A stretch of DNA of 64,000 bases from the NCBI RefSeq assembly GCF_014647215.1, contig NZ_BMOT01000001.1, positions 682,001 to 746,000 on the forward strand. Reading direction: 5' to 3'. Of this stretch, positions 27,075-37,006 are shown one piece after another. The position numbers and the translations under genes are program-made. Below the pieces are notes generated by a model that ran no database searches, was not told the origin of the DNA, and saw only the letters and a list, made by a program, of their open reading frames with translations. Source of the stretch: Shewanella aestuarii. Lineage in GTDB: Bacteria; Pseudomonadota; Gammaproteobacteria; Enterobacterales; Shewanellaceae. Position 1 is the first letter of the stretch. Every line of letters begins with the position of its first letter.

Positions 27075-29733
27075 ATCACCAAAAGTTGTAAAGAAAAAAC
27101 TTTTCTCGCCTATATGGTTATTACCGATTGTAGCTTTGATGCTAGGTGCTTGGCTGGGGATAAAAAGCATTAAGGAATCCGGTGTAGAAATCAATATCCA
27201 TTTTCCAAGTGCTGCCGGCATTGATGTAGGTAAAACCTTAATTAAATACCAAGGGTTAACGGTCGGTAAAGTGACTGATGTCAGCCTCGATAAAGATTTA
27301 AGTGGGGTCAATGTTAAAGTCATTATGGACTATCGCGCAGATCCTTTCTTAAATGACAACACCCAATTTTGGCTGGTGAAACCCAAAGCCAGTATTACTG
27401 GTGTAGAAGGCTTGGAAACGCTTTTTTCTGGTAATTATATTGCCTTACAACCTGGTGACGGCAAGTCACGTTCTAATTTTGAAGCCCAAAGAGAAGCTCC
27501 CGCTATTACCCCTGGTAGTGAAGGCATGGTGATTGAATTACATGCCGAAAAATTAGGTTCAATAGATGTCGGCTCATCGATTTTCTACCGTCAAATTCCG
27601 GTAGGCAGTGTTGTAGGTTATCGATTATCAGGCAGTAATAACGTTATCATAAGTGCCTTTATACAAGAGCAATACGCCCATCTAGTGCATACAGATTCAC
27701 ATTTTTGGAATGCTTCAGGTTTAAAAATTGATGCATCGCTATCGGGTGTAAAAGTTAACACCGAAAGTTTGGCATCCATTCTTGCTGGCGGGATCAGTTT
27801 TAATACCGGCACAGAAGTTGAAGCCGCGGAAAACGGTGATATATTCACCCTGTATGCCGATGAAGAACAAGCAAATGGTGGGTTAATTTTTAATTTGCAT
27901 CTCGATCAAGCTGAAGATATTAGTGTAAACGCGAGTTTAATTTACCGAGGAATAAACGTAGGCAAAGTTGAAAAAGTATCATTAACTGATTCAGGCGTAT
28001 CATTACAGGCTTCACTCGAACACCAATATCATTCACTCCTGGCATCGGATAGTCGCTTTTGGATTTCTGGCGCAGAAGTCTCACTGTCTGAGATGAAGCA
28101 CTTATCACGTTTAGTTACCGGTAATGTCATCAATATTCTACCTGGAACGGCTACCGAAAAATTACCAAGCAGTTTCTTATTAGAACAATCCCCGCCCGAT
28201 TTATTAACTCAACAAAAACTGTTATTAACCGTATTATCTGACTCACACACAGGTATGTCTATCGGGGCTCAAGTAAGATATAAGCAGTTACCTATTGGTT
28301 CAGTAGTATCAAGCCGCTTAACAGATGACTTTTCTGCGGTGCAATATCAAGTCGAAATATTTCCAGAATTTAAATCACTTGTCACTCAAGGCAGTTATTT
28401 CATCAGCGAACAGGCCATTAAATTAGATGCATCACTAGACAGTATCAAGTTTGAAACCCGTGATGTAACAACGCTATTAGAAGGCGCGATATCATTGGTG
28501 CCGAGCAAGTCTAAAACTTTAGCCAAAACGGGTAGTCAGTTTAAAATTTATGACAGTATTGAAACAGCACAAAAACTCTTTGGCGAACAACAAAAAATTA
28601 AATTAACACTAACCAGTCAAGATGGTGCAGGCCTAAGTGAAGGTGCGCCGATTTACTACAAGAAAATGCAAATCGGTCTTATCGAGAAAATTGAGTGGCA
28701 AGCAAAGACAGATCTATTTTCACTCAATCTAGCCATCGATAAACCATTCAAACAATTGCTGCAAGCCAAAACCGTTTTTTGGCGCAATGATGCCATGTCA
28801 GTTAACGCCAGTTTATCAGGCGTAAAAATTGATGTTGCGCCACTTGCTGGTGCAATTAAAGGCAGCATATCGCTTGGTTTTATCGATGATGAAATTTTCA
28901 AATCCGTTAATATTACCAGCTTAACATCACAAGCGGGTATCACGATTAATGATCAGCTTTATGATAACCAGCATTTAGCATTAACTCAGGCAAAACCGAT
29001 TACAATCACCTTGCCAGCTGCCGCTAAAATTGAAGCTAACTCAGCTATTCGCTTCCGTGGTCATAAAATAGGCGAAGTAAAACAGGTAAAACTTGCTAAG
29101 GATTTATCAAAGCAAATCGCAAGTGCCTATTTATACGGTGAATATGTTTTGCATTTTAGTAAGCAGAATGCGGAATACTTTGTGGTTGAAGCTCAAGTTT
29201 CATTAGCCGGAATTCGAGATGTAGATACCCTCATTACCGGCGCATATATTGGTGTCTTACCAGGTGACGCCGAATCTACGACTAACCAGTTTGAAGCAAA
29301 ACTAGCTGCTCGCTGGGATGCTAATATCCCTAAAGATGCACTCACTTTCACCCTAATTGATAAACAATTAGGATCGATAAAAGTGGGTACTCCAATCTTT
29401 TTTAGAGGCATAGCCATTGGCCAAATTGATGGATACAACCTCTCAAAAACAGGCCAACAAGTATTAATGTTTGCTCATATTCGCACTGAATATACACATT
29501 TGGTCAATACCAGCAGCCAATTCTGGGACGCATCAGGAATTAAACTTGAAGTGGGTATTTTCTCTGGAGCACAGATTGAAACGGGCTCATTAGAAACCTT
29601 GTTATCTGGTGGTATATCTGTGATCACAAAAGACATCACTAGCAATATCAACACCATCACTCCATCAAGTGAATTTATGTTACAAAACCGTATGAAGCCT
29701 GAATGGGAAGAGTGGCAACCCGCTCAACAGTAA
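27058..29733 (+). CDS. letB: LetB/YebT, MCE-domain lipid transport protein
   Basis: An 891-residue protein with one N-terminal membrane helix (about residues 18-38) and a periplasmic chain of MCE domains. Repeats of the pattern G..V.Y.G..VG.V can be followed along the chain (for example TLIKYQGLTVGKV, SIFYRQIPVGSVVG, SLIYRGINVGKV, FFRGIAIGQID), consistent with the seven MCE domains of E. coli LetB, which stack into a tunnel spanning the periplasm for lipids. The length is close to E. coli LetB (877). Two adjacent ATGs at 27058 and 27061 are both possible starts. It is coupled to the two letA genes and followed by a terminator. Confidence 0.94.
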   Translation: MMTQIESPKVVKKKLFSPIWLLPIVALMLGAWLGIKSIKESGVEINIHFPSAAGIDVGKTLIKYQGLTVGKVTDVSLDKDLSGVNVKVIMDYRADPFLNDNTQFWLVKPKASITGVEGLETLFSGNYIALQPGDGKSRSNFEAQREAPAITPGSEGMVIELHAEKLGSIDVGSSIFYRQIPVGSVVGYRLSGSNNVIISAFIQEQYAHLVHTDSHFWNASGLKIDASLSGVKVNTESLASILAGGISFNTGTEVEAAENGDIFTLYADEEQANGGLIFNLHLDQAEDISVNASLIYRGINVGKVEKVSLTDSGVSLQASLEHQYHSLLASDSRFWISGAEVSLSEMKHLSRLVTGNVINILPGTATEKLPSSFLLEQSPPDLLTQQKLLLTVLSDSHTGMSIGAQVRYKQLPIGSVVSSRLTDDFSAVQYQVEIFPEFKSLVTQGSYFISEQAIKLDASLDSIKFETRDVTTLLEGAISLVPSKSKTLAKTGSQFKIYDSIETAQKLFGEQQKIKLTLTSQDGAGLSEGAPIYYKKMQIGLIEKIEWQAKTDLFSLNLAIDKPFKQLLQAKTVFWRNDAMSVNASLSGVKIDVAPLAGAIKGSISLGFIDDEIFKSVNITSLTSQAGITINDQLYDNQHLALTQAKPITITLPAAAKIEANSAIRFRGHKIGEVKQVKLAKDLSKQIASAYLYGEYVLHFSKQNAEYFVVEAQVSLAGIRDVDTLITGAYIGVLPGDAESTTNQFEAKLAARWDANIPKDALTFTLIDKQLGSIKVGTPIFFRGIAIGQIDGYNLSKTGQQVLMFAHIRTEYTHLVNTSSQFWDASGIKLEVGIFSGAQIETGSLETLLSGGISVITKDITSNINTITPSSEFMLQNRMKPEWEEWQPAQQ

Positions 29734-29758
29734 TCGATAAATTGGTTTGTTATCAGAT

Positions 29759-29791
29759 AAAAGCGAAGTAATTATTTTACTTCGCTTTTTA
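29759..29791 (+). terminator. Terminator of letB
   Basis: AAAGCGAAGTAA and TTACTTCGCTTT form a 12-bp stem with a four-base loop, followed by Ts, 26 bases after the letB stop. Confidence 0.9.
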
Positions 29792-29924
29792 ATTGAAATT
29801 TATTTACTATCAGTAGCGTAAAACTCGACATTGGATAGACCAGATCAGCCAACTTTGCTGATATACTCGTTAGAAAATTACAATAGGCACTTGATCTAAT
29901 AGTGCTAATGCTGTGTGAGTGACT

Positions 29925-30542
29925 ATGAAACTGCTTAAACCGCTTTTCGAAAATAATCGTCGTTGGGCGCAACGCATCAATCAAGAAGACCCAACATTCT
30001 TTGAAAAGCTCGCCAAACAGCAAAATCCCGAATATCTTTGGATTGGATGCTCAGATAGCCGTGTACCGTCAAATCAAATTATTGATTTAATGCCTGGTGA
30101 GGTTTTCGTTCACCGTAATATTGCCAATATGGTTATCCATACCGATTTAAACTGTTTATCTGTTTTGCAATATGCCATCGATGTTTTAAAAGTAAAACAT
30201 ATTATGGTTGTTGGACATTATGGTTGCGGTGGTGTCAAAGCGGCTATGCAAAATCAGCGCCTTGGGTTGATTGATAACTGGTTAGGCCATCTGCGCGACA
30301 TTTACCGTATCCATCAAGCAGAATTAGTTAGCCTAGATGAGAAAAAAAGATTTGATCGTTTATGTGAATTAAACGTCATTGAGCAAGTTGCCAATGTTAC
30401 CTCGTCAACTATAGTGCAAGAGGCGTGGGAAAGAGGCCAGAATGTCTCGGTACACGGCTGGATCTATGGCATTAATAATGGATTACTGACCGATTTAGAT
30501 GTCACCGTTGATCGTGAAACCGCATTCATTATTCCTAAATAA
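29925..30542 (+). CDS. can: Beta-class carbonic anhydrase
   Basis: A 205-residue cytoplasmic beta-carbonic anhydrase that interconverts CO2 and bicarbonate. The zinc ligands and active-site residues are clear: Cys and Asp in GCSDSRVPS (about residues 40-48), and His and Cys in [11 protein letters not shown] (about 96-106). It matches E. coli Can (YadF). A GTG two codons upstream of the chosen ATG is an alternative start; neither has a strong ribosome-binding site. It is a single-gene unit. Confidence 0.95.
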   Translation: MKLLKPLFENNRRWAQRINQEDPTFFEKLAKQQNPEYLWIGCSDSRVPSNQIIDLMPGEVFVHRNIANMVIHTDLNCLSVLQYAIDVLKVKHIMVVGHYGCGGVKAAMQNQRLGLIDNWLGHLRDIYRIHQAELVSLDEKKRFDRLCELNVIEQVANVTSSTIVQEAWERGQNVSVHGWIYGINNGLLTDLDVTVDRETAFIIPK

Positions 30543-30560
30543 CAAACTAAAGTAATGAAA

Positions 30561-30605
30561 AAGCAATTAACCCTACTCTCTAATTAGGGGTTAAATGCTT
30601 TTGCC
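30561..30605 (+). terminator. Probable terminator of can
   Basis: AGCAATTAACCC and GGGGTTAAATGCT can pair with one bulge around an AT-rich loop and are followed by TTTTG, directly after can. Confidence 0.6.
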
Positions 30606-30757
30606 GTAAATTGCAAAATAGCATTATAAATCGACAATTGACCACTTACCTGTATAATCCGCGCCCTAAATACTCTTTCATATCAGTCTTATTCTCACAA
30701 CGCTAAACCTAGTCGCTTGTCGATAAATATGCTGTACCACCTATTTGGAAACTTGCT

Positions 30758-32353
30758 TTGATTTCTACCGCAAATATTACTATGCAATTTGGTCCTGAAC
30801 CATTGTTTGAAAACATTTCCGCTCAGTTTGGGCATGGCAACCGTTATGGTTTAATCGGTGCTAATGGATGTGGTAAATCTACCTTCATGAAAATCCTCAG
30901 TGGTGACCTTGCCCCAACCTCTGGCAATGTTTCAATTTCACCGGGTTTAAAAGTCGGTACACTCAGTCAAGACCAGTTTGCGTTTGAACAATATAGTGTT
31001 GTTGATGCTGTGATCATGGGCGATGTTAAACTTTGGAAAGTAAAGCAAGAACGCGACTTCATCTACAGCAAAGCTGAAATGACAGATGAAGACGGCATGC
31101 GTGTGGGCGATCTTGAAAGTGAGTTTGCCGAAATGGATGGATACACAGCAGAAAGCCGTGCAGGTGAGATTTTATTAGAAGCAGGCATTGAAGAGTCATT
31201 TCACTTTGGTTTAATGCAACAGGTTGCACCTGGTTGGAAATTACGTGTGCTACTCGCGCAAGCTTTATTTGCTAACCCAGATATATTATTACTGGATGAG
31301 CCGACCAACAACTTGGACATCCATACGATTAGCTGGCTAGCAACTGAGCTTAATAAACGTAAATGCACCATGATCATTATTTCGCATGACCGCCACTTCT
31401 TAAACTCGGTCTGTACTCATATGGCTGATATCGATTATGGTGAGCTGCGGATTTATCCAGGAAACTATGAATACTTTTTGGCGCAATCAAGTTTATTACG
31501 TGAACAACTTCTAGCGGGTAACGCTAAAAAAAGTGCCGAGATAGATGAACTACAAGACTTCGTTAATCGTTTTGGCGCAAATGCATCAAAAGCTAAGCAA
31601 GCCAGTTCACGCGCTAAGAAAATGGATAAAATTAAGCTAGATGAAGTGAAATCATCAAGCCGTATCACACCATCTATTCGTTTTACTGAAAGCAAAAAAT
31701 TACATCGCCAAGCGCTTGTTTTAGAAGAATTGGGCCATGGCTTTGATGAAGTATTATTTGAACACGGTAACCTTATTTTAGAAGCGGGATCAAAGCTTGC
31801 TATTATCGGTGAAAACGGCGTAGGCAAAACTACCCTACTTCGTTGTTTAGTTAATGAAATCCCCCATAATCATGGTCGTATTAAGTGGTCAGAGAATGCC
31901 GCCATTGGTTATTGCCCGCAAGACAGTAGCGCGGATTTCGATAATGACATGAGCCTATTTGATTGGATGTCTTTATGGCGCACACCAAAGCATAACGATC
32001 TAATGGTACGCGGTATGCTTGGACGTTTGTTGTTTACTGAAGATGATGCTAACAAAAAAGTCCGTAACTGTTCTGGTGGTGAAAAAAACCGTCTATTATT
32101 TGGCAAGTTAATGATGATGGACATTAACGTGTTAGTTATGGATGAGCCGACAAACCATATGGATATGGAAGCAATTGAAGCCCTTAATCAAGCGTTAAAA
32201 CTGTTTGAAGGCACGCTAATATTTGTAAGCCACGATAGAGAGTTTGTGTCGTCACTTGCCACCCGTATTATTGATGTCAAAGATAATAAATTGATCAACT
32301 TCCAAGGTACGTTTGACGAATACTTAGCCAGCCAAGCACAGCTTACAAATTAA
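30758..32353 (+). CDS. ybiT: ABC-F family ATPase YbiT
   Basis: A 531-residue ABC-F protein with two nucleotide-binding domains and no membrane part. Domain 1 has the Walker [10 protein letters not shown] and Walker [12 protein letters not shown]; domain 2 has GENGVGKTT, signature [12 protein letters not shown] and [10 protein letters not shown]. The linker between them (about residues 240-310) is basic and helical, as in ABC-F proteins that bind the ribosomal E site. Alignment in mind with E. coli YbiT is close over the full length and fixes the start at a TTG codon, preceded by GGAA at eight bases. It is a single-gene unit with a terminator. Confidence 0.95.
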   Translation: MISTANITMQFGPEPLFENISAQFGHGNRYGLIGANGCGKSTFMKILSGDLAPTSGNVSISPGLKVGTLSQDQFAFEQYSVVDAVIMGDVKLWKVKQERDFIYSKAEMTDEDGMRVGDLESEFAEMDGYTAESRAGEILLEAGIEESFHFGLMQQVAPGWKLRVLLAQALFANPDILLLDEPTNNLDIHTISWLATELNKRKCTMIIISHDRHFLNSVCTHMADIDYGELRIYPGNYEYFLAQSSLLREQLLAGNAKKSAEIDELQDFVNRFGANASKAKQASSRAKKMDKIKLDEVKSSSRITPSIRFTESKKLHRQALVLEELGHGFDEVLFEHGNLILEAGSKLAIIGENGVGKTTLLRCLVNEIPHNHGRIKWSENAAIGYCPQDSSADFDNDMSLFDWMSLWRTPKHNDLMVRGMLGRLLFTEDDANKKVRNCSGGEKNRLLFGKLMMMDINVLVMDEPTNHMDMEAIEALNQALKLFEGTLIFVSHDREFVSSLATRIIDVKDNKLINFQGTFDEYLASQAQLTN

Positions 32354-32405
32354 GTCGTCATCTTTCACTGTTAGTAGCCAATTTTGACTTATGAGTCTAA
32401 TCAAT

Positions 32406-32438
32406 AGGCCTGATGAATGTATTGCATCAGGCCTTTTT
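32406..32438 (+). terminator. Terminator of ybiT
   Basis: AGGCCTGATG and CATCAGGCCT form a perfect 10-bp stem with a nine-base loop and are followed by five Ts. Confidence 0.92.
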
Positions 32439-32772
32439 ATTAATATGCCTAGTAGCCCCATCAAACAGCAATCATTGTCCATTTCAAAGCTTATGAAACC
32501 ATAAAATTAAAACTTTTACATGGCATTCGCTGTAACAGAAAAATCAAACTGCGCCGTTAATACCCTTGCAGCCTAAAACGCCACACTCAGCTTTTTTTTA
32601 AAGCTGCTGGGGGCTATATAGAAGCTTCAACATGTTACTTGAGATACGATCAAATGCCGATTACTATCACTTCGAATCACTTAATAATGAAATATGAGAT
32701 AGTAAGATAATAACGAGGTTCTAGTAGGGTGATAATGAATGGCTAGCAGTGACTCATTCAAATTTTAGGCAT
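32439..32772. other. Intergenic region with no recognised gene
   Basis: About 330 bases between the ybiT terminator and the tRNA terminator. No open frame with a ribosome-binding site and no RNA gene is recognised. A poly-T tract near 32591-32599 followed by AAAGCTGC could be part of a weak hairpin, but I cannot assign it. Confidence 0.5.
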
Positions 32773-32803
32773 AAAAAAGCCCCAACATTGTTGAGGCTTT
32801 TTT
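32773..32803 (-). terminator. Terminator of the tRNA operon
   Basis: On the minus strand AAAAAAGCCTCAACA and TGTTGGGGCTTTTTT form a long stem with one mismatch, running into a T tract, 40 bases after the tRNA-Leu gene. Confidence 0.9.
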
Positions 32804-32843
32804 ATCCATCACTCATTAACTTAACGTCAAATGAGTTTAATAA

Positions 32844-32929
32844 TGGTACCCGAGGCCAGACTTGAACTGGCACGCTTATTCAGCGAGGGATTTTAAATCC
32901 CTTGTGTCTACCGATTCCACCACTCGGGC
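32844..32929 (-). tRNA. tRNA-Leu(TAA)
   Basis: An 86-nt class II tRNA with encoded CCA. On the minus strand the acceptor arm is GCCCGAG, the anticodon stem-loop AGGGA-TTTAAAA-TCCCT gives anticodon TAA, the long variable arm is present (CGCTGAATAAGCG) and the T arm contains GGTTCAAGTC-like sequence (AGTTCAAGT). It closely resembles E. coli leuZ. It is second in a two-tRNA transcript after tRNA-Gly. Confidence 0.97.
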
Positions 32930-32970
32930 AAACTGTTGTTCAAACTGTAAATGACAATTCAAACTCAATT

Positions 32971-33046
32971 TGGAGCGACATATCGGGTTCGAACCGATGA
33001 CCTATACCTTGGCAAGGTATCGCTCTACCAACTGAGCTAATGTCGC
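32971..33046 (-). tRNA. tRNA-Gly(GCC)
   Basis: A 76-nt tRNA with encoded CCA. On the minus strand the acceptor arm is GCGACAT, the D arm AGCTCAGTTGGTAGAGC, the anticodon loop TTGCCAA (anticodon GCC) and the T arm GGTTCGAACC. In E. coli the equivalent operon is glyW-cysT-leuZ; the 41 bases between Gly and Leu here contain no tRNA-Cys. Confidence 0.97.
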
Positions 33047-33109
33047 TGAATCTTTATCGCATTCTGAGCGCTTTACATAACTGCAAAGTTCCCCTGAGTG
33101 CGGGTTCGC

Positions 33110-33137
33110 ATTCTACCTTTTCTAAATTAAGAGTCAA
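33110..33137 (-). promoter_or_regulatory. Sigma-70 promoter of the tRNA operon
   Basis: On the minus strand TTGACT (33132-33137) is separated by 16 bases from TAGAAT (33110-33115), and a GCGAACCCGC-rich discriminator follows. That GC-rich discriminator is typical of stringently controlled stable-RNA promoters. It lies about 60 bases upstream of tRNA-Gly. Confidence 0.85.
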
Positions 33138-33227
33138 TCAATAAAATTACAATTTTCTCAAATATCGGTTTAACTGCTGCATAAATGCTCATGAGGGTTT
33201 AAATCATGATTGATATACCTTTAAAAC

Positions 33228-33255
33228 AATAAAAGCACCCTCAGGTGCTTTTATT
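33228..33255. terminator. Terminator of gapB
   Basis: AATAAAAGCACC and GGTGCTTTTATT form a perfect 12-bp stem with the loop CTCA (or its complement), 20 bases after gapB. It is symmetric and could act on both strands. Confidence 0.9.
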
Positions 33256-33274
33256 GACTGGTCAAGTTAATGAC

Positions 33275-34708
33275 TTATTTGGGTAATGATAGTGTCGTTA
33301 GACCAAGCATCTTTTGCATAACACCAACAACCTGGCAGCTATAACCAAACTCGTTGTCATACCAAACGTACAAAATAGCGCGTTTACCATCAGCAATAGT
33401 GGCTTGAGAATCAATAACACCGGCATAACGCGACCCTACTAAATCACTCGATACAATTTCAGTCGACTCTGTAAAGTCGATTTGATTTTGCAACTCAGAT
33501 AATAAAGCGACGTCTTTCAAATACTCATTAAGCTCATCACGGTTTGTTTCAGCATTTAAATTTACGCTGATAATTGCCATTGACACATTTGGCGTTGGCA
33601 CGCGTATAGCGTTACCCGTTAGCTTACCCGCAAGAACTGGTAGTGCTTTAGCAACAGCCTTAGCGGCACCTGTTTCAGTGATAACCATATTCAATGGCGC
33701 ACTTCTACCACGACGGTCTGCACTATGGTAGTTATCGATTAAGTTTTGATCATTGGTATAAGAATGGATAGTTTCAACATGACCATTCTCGATACCATAC
33801 TTATCATTAACCGCTTTCAGTACAGGGGTAATCGCATTAGTGGTACAACTGGCTGCTGAAACAATCATATCTTCAGCAAGAATGTCGTTTTCGTTAACGC
33901 CATATACCACATTCTTGATAGCGCCTTTAGCGGGTGCGGTTAGCAACACTTTCGATGCACCAGGGCTTTTTAAGTGCAAACCTAAACCGTCTTCATCTTT
34001 CCAAATCCCTGTATTATCGACGATTAAAGCATCTTTAATACCGTATTTGGTGTAATCCACTTGATCAGGTGAATTAGCATAAATCACTTGAATATAAGTC
34101 CCGTTGGCAATGATTGCGTTGTTTTCTTCATCAACTTCAACTGAACCATTAAATGGACCATGAACAGAGTCGCGACGTAATAAACTAGCACGTTTCTCTA
34201 AATCACCTTTCTTACCGCCGCGTAACACGATAGCACGCAAACATAATTTATTACTTTTGCCTGTTCTTTCTATTAACAAACGTGCAAGTAAACGTCCAAT
34301 ACGGCCAAAGCCATATAAAACCACATCACGGGCAGGCATATCATCGCCATGGTTGATACCTTGCGCTAATTGATTCGCCATGTATGCTTCAATTTGGCTT
34401 GCATCGGTATGTTCACGCCAGTAATTTACGGCTAATTTACCTATATCGACTTTACAATGCTTTACAGCAAGCTTGCTAAGTGCCTGAATAAATGGGAAGC
34501 TTTCACGTAATCGTAATTTATCACCCACATGACGACGAACCAAACGGTGCGACTTAATAATTTCAATAGTCGAAGCGTTTAATAATGGCTTACCGTATAC
34601 CACAACTTCAACACCTTGGTTACGATATAACTTACCAAGTAAAGGTTGCATTGCCTCTGCCATTTCAAAACGTTCTTGCCAACTTTGTAGATGTTTATCT
34701 GCGCTCAT
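33275..34708 (-). CDS. gapB: Glyceraldehyde-3-phosphate dehydrogenase, long GapB type
   Basis: A 477-residue GAPDH with an N-terminal extension of about 125 residues before the dinucleotide fold (VVLYGFGRIGRLLARLL). The catalytic cysteine is in SAASCTTNAITP and the partner histidine in IHSYTNDQ; the C-terminal WYDNEFGYS is also conserved. The long form is typical of a second GAPDH in Shewanella and other marine gammaproteobacteria and is thought to serve gluconeogenesis. The ATG at 34708 has AAGGAA 7-8 bases upstream; the frame stays open 24 codons further but without family resemblance. It is divergent from the DUF2989 gene, with a candidate HexR site between. Confidence 0.93.
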   Translation of the reverse strand: MSADKHLQSWQERFEMAEAMQPLLGKLYRNQGVEVVVYGKPLLNASTIEIIKSHRLVRRHVGDKLRLRESFPFIQALSKLAVKHCKVDIGKLAVNYWREHTDASQIEAYMANQLAQGINHGDDMPARDVVLYGFGRIGRLLARLLIERTGKSNKLCLRAIVLRGGKKGDLEKRASLLRRDSVHGPFNGSVEVDEENNAIIANGTYIQVIYANSPDQVDYTKYGIKDALIVDNTGIWKDEDGLGLHLKSPGASKVLLTAPAKGAIKNVVYGVNENDILAEDMIVSAASCTTNAITPVLKAVNDKYGIENGHVETIHSYTNDQNLIDNYHSADRRGRSAPLNMVITETGAAKAVAKALPVLAGKLTGNAIRVPTPNVSMAIISVNLNAETNRDELNEYLKDVALLSELQNQIDFTESTEIVSSDLVGSRYAGVIDSQATIADGKRAILYVWYDNEFGYSCQVVGVMQKMLGLTTLSLPK

Positions 34709-34872
34709 GTAGGGTTCCTTTATCTCACTTTTCTTTAATATATTTTTAGAAAGGTTTGAGTAACAAAAAGAAAAGACCAATAATTAGTGTATTGTGGGGT
34801 ATATCCCCACTAGGTCGGCGACATTGTAATGAAATTGGCAACATTTCGCCAGTAACAAATTTTCGCTAAATA

Positions 34873-34887
34873 TGTAATTTTATTAGA
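34873..34887. promoter_or_regulatory. Candidate HexR operator
   Basis: TGTAATTTTATTAGA resembles the Shewanella HexR palindrome TGTAATTAAATTACA (11 or 12 of 15 positions). It lies between divergent gapB and the DUF2989 gene, in a regulon where HexR controls central carbon genes. The match is imperfect. Confidence 0.4.
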
Positions 34888-34910
34888 CAATTATCCAAAA
34901 GGAGCTAGTT

Positions 34911-35762
34911 TTGAAGCGAAATCTAGTAATAATTACATCATTTAGTTTTATAAGTGGTTTTTTAGGGCTTTTAGGCTGCGAAAATGACCGAAATAGTGAT
35001 GTGATTTGTAAAAATAATCCTGAACTTTGTGCTGATTTACATCGAGATAGTTGGTGTAGATTTGAAAAAGGTGATCTTGTCCGCCATAGATTAGTCCTCA
35101 AAGAAGCTGATACACCGTCAGGCAAACAACTTTTCCAACAACTTATCTATCTTGAAAAATACAGTAACTGCATTGAACTCGCAGCAGGCGTACAACACAT
35201 ACTCAATCCAGAACGGACACAAGATAGGCAACGCGCTTATGCCGTAAGCACGCAAACATTAAGTGAACTTCAAGAATACACCAAAGACAATCCTGATATA
35301 TATTTGGCATATTACCGATGGCTCCGCTTTAACGACAAACCCTCGCAAAATCTCGTGATAGAAGCTTATCAGCAAGGAAATGTCAGTGATCCGCAAATTT
35401 TAAATCAGCTGGTAAGCTATTATGTGAGAGTGTCCCCTGACGAAGCTAAACGTATTTATCTGGGATTATTTAGCACAACCAGTTTTGACAACTTCAACTC
35501 TGACTGGTTACTCGGTGTTGCAAGTGTCTTTCAGCAACAACAACATTTTGAAAACGTTTACTTATTTACTAAAGCTAATACCCTGTTAACGGAAAATCAG
35601 GTGAATGAAGAGCAACTTCTCAGTTTAATTGGTGGCAATCACGCTTTAGCCAAACAATTAGATCAACAAGCGCACACTTTTATAAACGATTTAAAAAGTG
35701 GTAATTTTGCCAATTCAGCCGGCGCAGCATTGCTTTTAACACCAGAGAATATCAAAGATTAA
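34911..35762 (+). CDS. DUF2989 family lipoprotein
   Basis: A 283-residue probable lipoprotein. The signal peptide ends in the lipobox LLGC, with the modified cysteine at residue 23; Glu follows it, so outer-membrane sorting is expected. The mature part is mostly helical with repeated aromatic/leucine spacing that suggests TPR- or SEL1-like repeats, and matches the DUF2989 family. The start is TTG, supported by AGGAG six bases upstream. It lies between gapB and gapA, an order kept in Shewanella, but no function is known. Confidence 0.85.
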   Translation: MKRNLVIITSFSFISGFLGLLGCENDRNSDVICKNNPELCADLHRDSWCRFEKGDLVRHRLVLKEADTPSGKQLFQQLIYLEKYSNCIELAAGVQHILNPERTQDRQRAYAVSTQTLSELQEYTKDNPDIYLAYYRWLRFNDKPSQNLVIEAYQQGNVSDPQILNQLVSYYVRVSPDEAKRIYLGLFSTTSFDNFNSDWLLGVASVFQQQQHFENVYLFTKANTLLTENQVNEEQLLSLIGGNHALAKQLDQQAHTFINDLKSGNFANSAGAALLLTPENIKD

Positions 35763-35857
35763 CTTTCATTTTTTGACTATAAAAACGACAAAACAGACAA
35801 AATGGAAAAAAATTACGAACTTTTTGTGTCTAAAAGCGCTTTTGCTGTCGATTTAGC

Positions 35858-35885
35858 TTGACGAACCCCACCAATTTGGTAATTT
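35858..35885 (+). promoter_or_regulatory. Probable gapA promoter
   Basis: TTGACG (35858-35863) and TAATTT (35880-35885) are 16 bases apart, 55 bases before the gapA start. The -10 element overlaps the candidate HexR operator. Confidence 0.6.
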
Positions 35886-35892
35886 TACTACC
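35878..35892. promoter_or_regulatory. Candidate HexR operator at gapA
   Basis: GGTAATTTTACTACC is a near-palindrome that differs from the HexR-type sequence TGTAATTTTACTACA mainly at the outer positions. It overlaps the predicted -10 element of gapA, so a repressor bound here would block transcription. Confidence 0.5.
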
Positions 35893-35939
35893 AGGCGATT
35901 TATGTGCCACCAAATTTATTTTTAACTGAGGGATATGAG

Positions 35940-36950
35940 ATGACTATCCGTGTTGCTATTAACGGCTATGGCCGTATCGGTCGTAATGTATTACGTGCTT
36001 TATATGAAAGCGAGAAAAACTACCCAATCGAAATCGTTGCTTTAAACGATTTGGGTGATGCATCAATTAATGCACATTTAACTAAGTATGACTCTGTTCA
36101 TGGTCGATTTAACGCAAAAGTAGATCACGATAATGAAGCCATCTATGTTAACGGTGATAAAATTTTAACTTTCCAAGAGCGTGATCCATCTAAGTTACCT
36201 TGGGCTGAGTTAAACGTTGATGTCGTTTTTGAATGTACTGGTATTTTCACATCAAAAGAATCTGTACAGCCGCATCTTAATGCTGGCGCTAAAAAAGTCA
36301 TTATCTCTGCACCTGGTAAGAATGTTGATGCGACTGTGGTTTATGGCGTTAACAACGACGTATTAACGGCAGACATGACAGTGATTTCAAATGCATCATG
36401 TACAACTAATTGTTTAGCACCATTTGCTAAACCTTTAAACGATGAAATTGGTATTGAATCAGGTCTAATGACAACCATTCACGCTTATACCAACGACCAA
36501 CGTTTATCTGACGTGTATCATACTGACTTACGCCGCGCTCGTGCTGCGGCAATGTCAATGATCCCAACTAAAACAGGTGCTGCTGCAGCCGTTGGTTTAG
36601 TGGTTCCTGAGTTACAAGGTAAATTCGACGGCTTAGCTGTTCGTGTACCAACGGTAAACGTTTCTTTAGTTGATTTAACTTTCTTAGCATCTCGTGACAC
36701 CACTGTTGAAGAGATCAATGAAATTGTTACCCGCGCCTCTAAACAAGCGCCTATGTCAGAAGTACTGGCCATTAATGAAGAACCATTAGTGTCTATCGAC
36801 TTTAACCACAATGCATTCTCTTCAAACTTCGATGCAACACAAACACGTGTTAATGGTCGTCTTGTAAAAGTAATGTCATGGTATGACAACGAATGGGGTT
36901 TCAGTAACCGCATGCTAGATAACGCTGTCGCGTTAATGAACGCTAAGTAA
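35940..36950 (+). CDS. gapA: Glyceraldehyde-3-phosphate dehydrogenase, classical GapA type
   Basis: A 336-residue phosphorylating GAPDH that converts glyceraldehyde 3-phosphate to 1,3-bisphosphoglycerate in glycolysis. [10 protein letters not shown] is the nucleotide-binding loop, the catalytic Cys154 lies in SNASCTTNC, His181 in TIHAYTNDQ, and the C-terminal [15 protein letters not shown] is conserved. The start is the ATG at 35940, with GAGGG seven bases upstream; an upstream in-frame ATG is not supported. It has its own promoter and terminator. Confidence 0.97.
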   Translation: MTIRVAINGYGRIGRNVLRALYESEKNYPIEIVALNDLGDASINAHLTKYDSVHGRFNAKVDHDNEAIYVNGDKILTFQERDPSKLPWAELNVDVVFECTGIFTSKESVQPHLNAGAKKVIISAPGKNVDATVVYGVNNDVLTADMTVISNASCTTNCLAPFAKPLNDEIGIESGLMTTIHAYTNDQRLSDVYHTDLRRARAAAMSMIPTKTGAAAAVGLVVPELQGKFDGLAVRVPTVNVSLVDLTFLASRDTTVEEINEIVTRASKQAPMSEVLAINEEPLVSIDFNHNAFSSNFDATQTRVNGRLVKVMSWYDNEWGFSNRMLDNAVALMNAK

Positions 36951-36976
36951 TCATCTAGCCGATTACATCATCCTCT

Positions 36977-37006
36977 AAAGGCCTCGCATTACGCGGGGCT
37001 TTTTGT
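36977..37006 (+). terminator. Terminator of gapA
   Basis: A stem (AGGCCTCGC / GCGGGGCT with one mismatch) around ATTAC is followed by five Ts, 26 bases after gapA. Confidence 0.9.
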
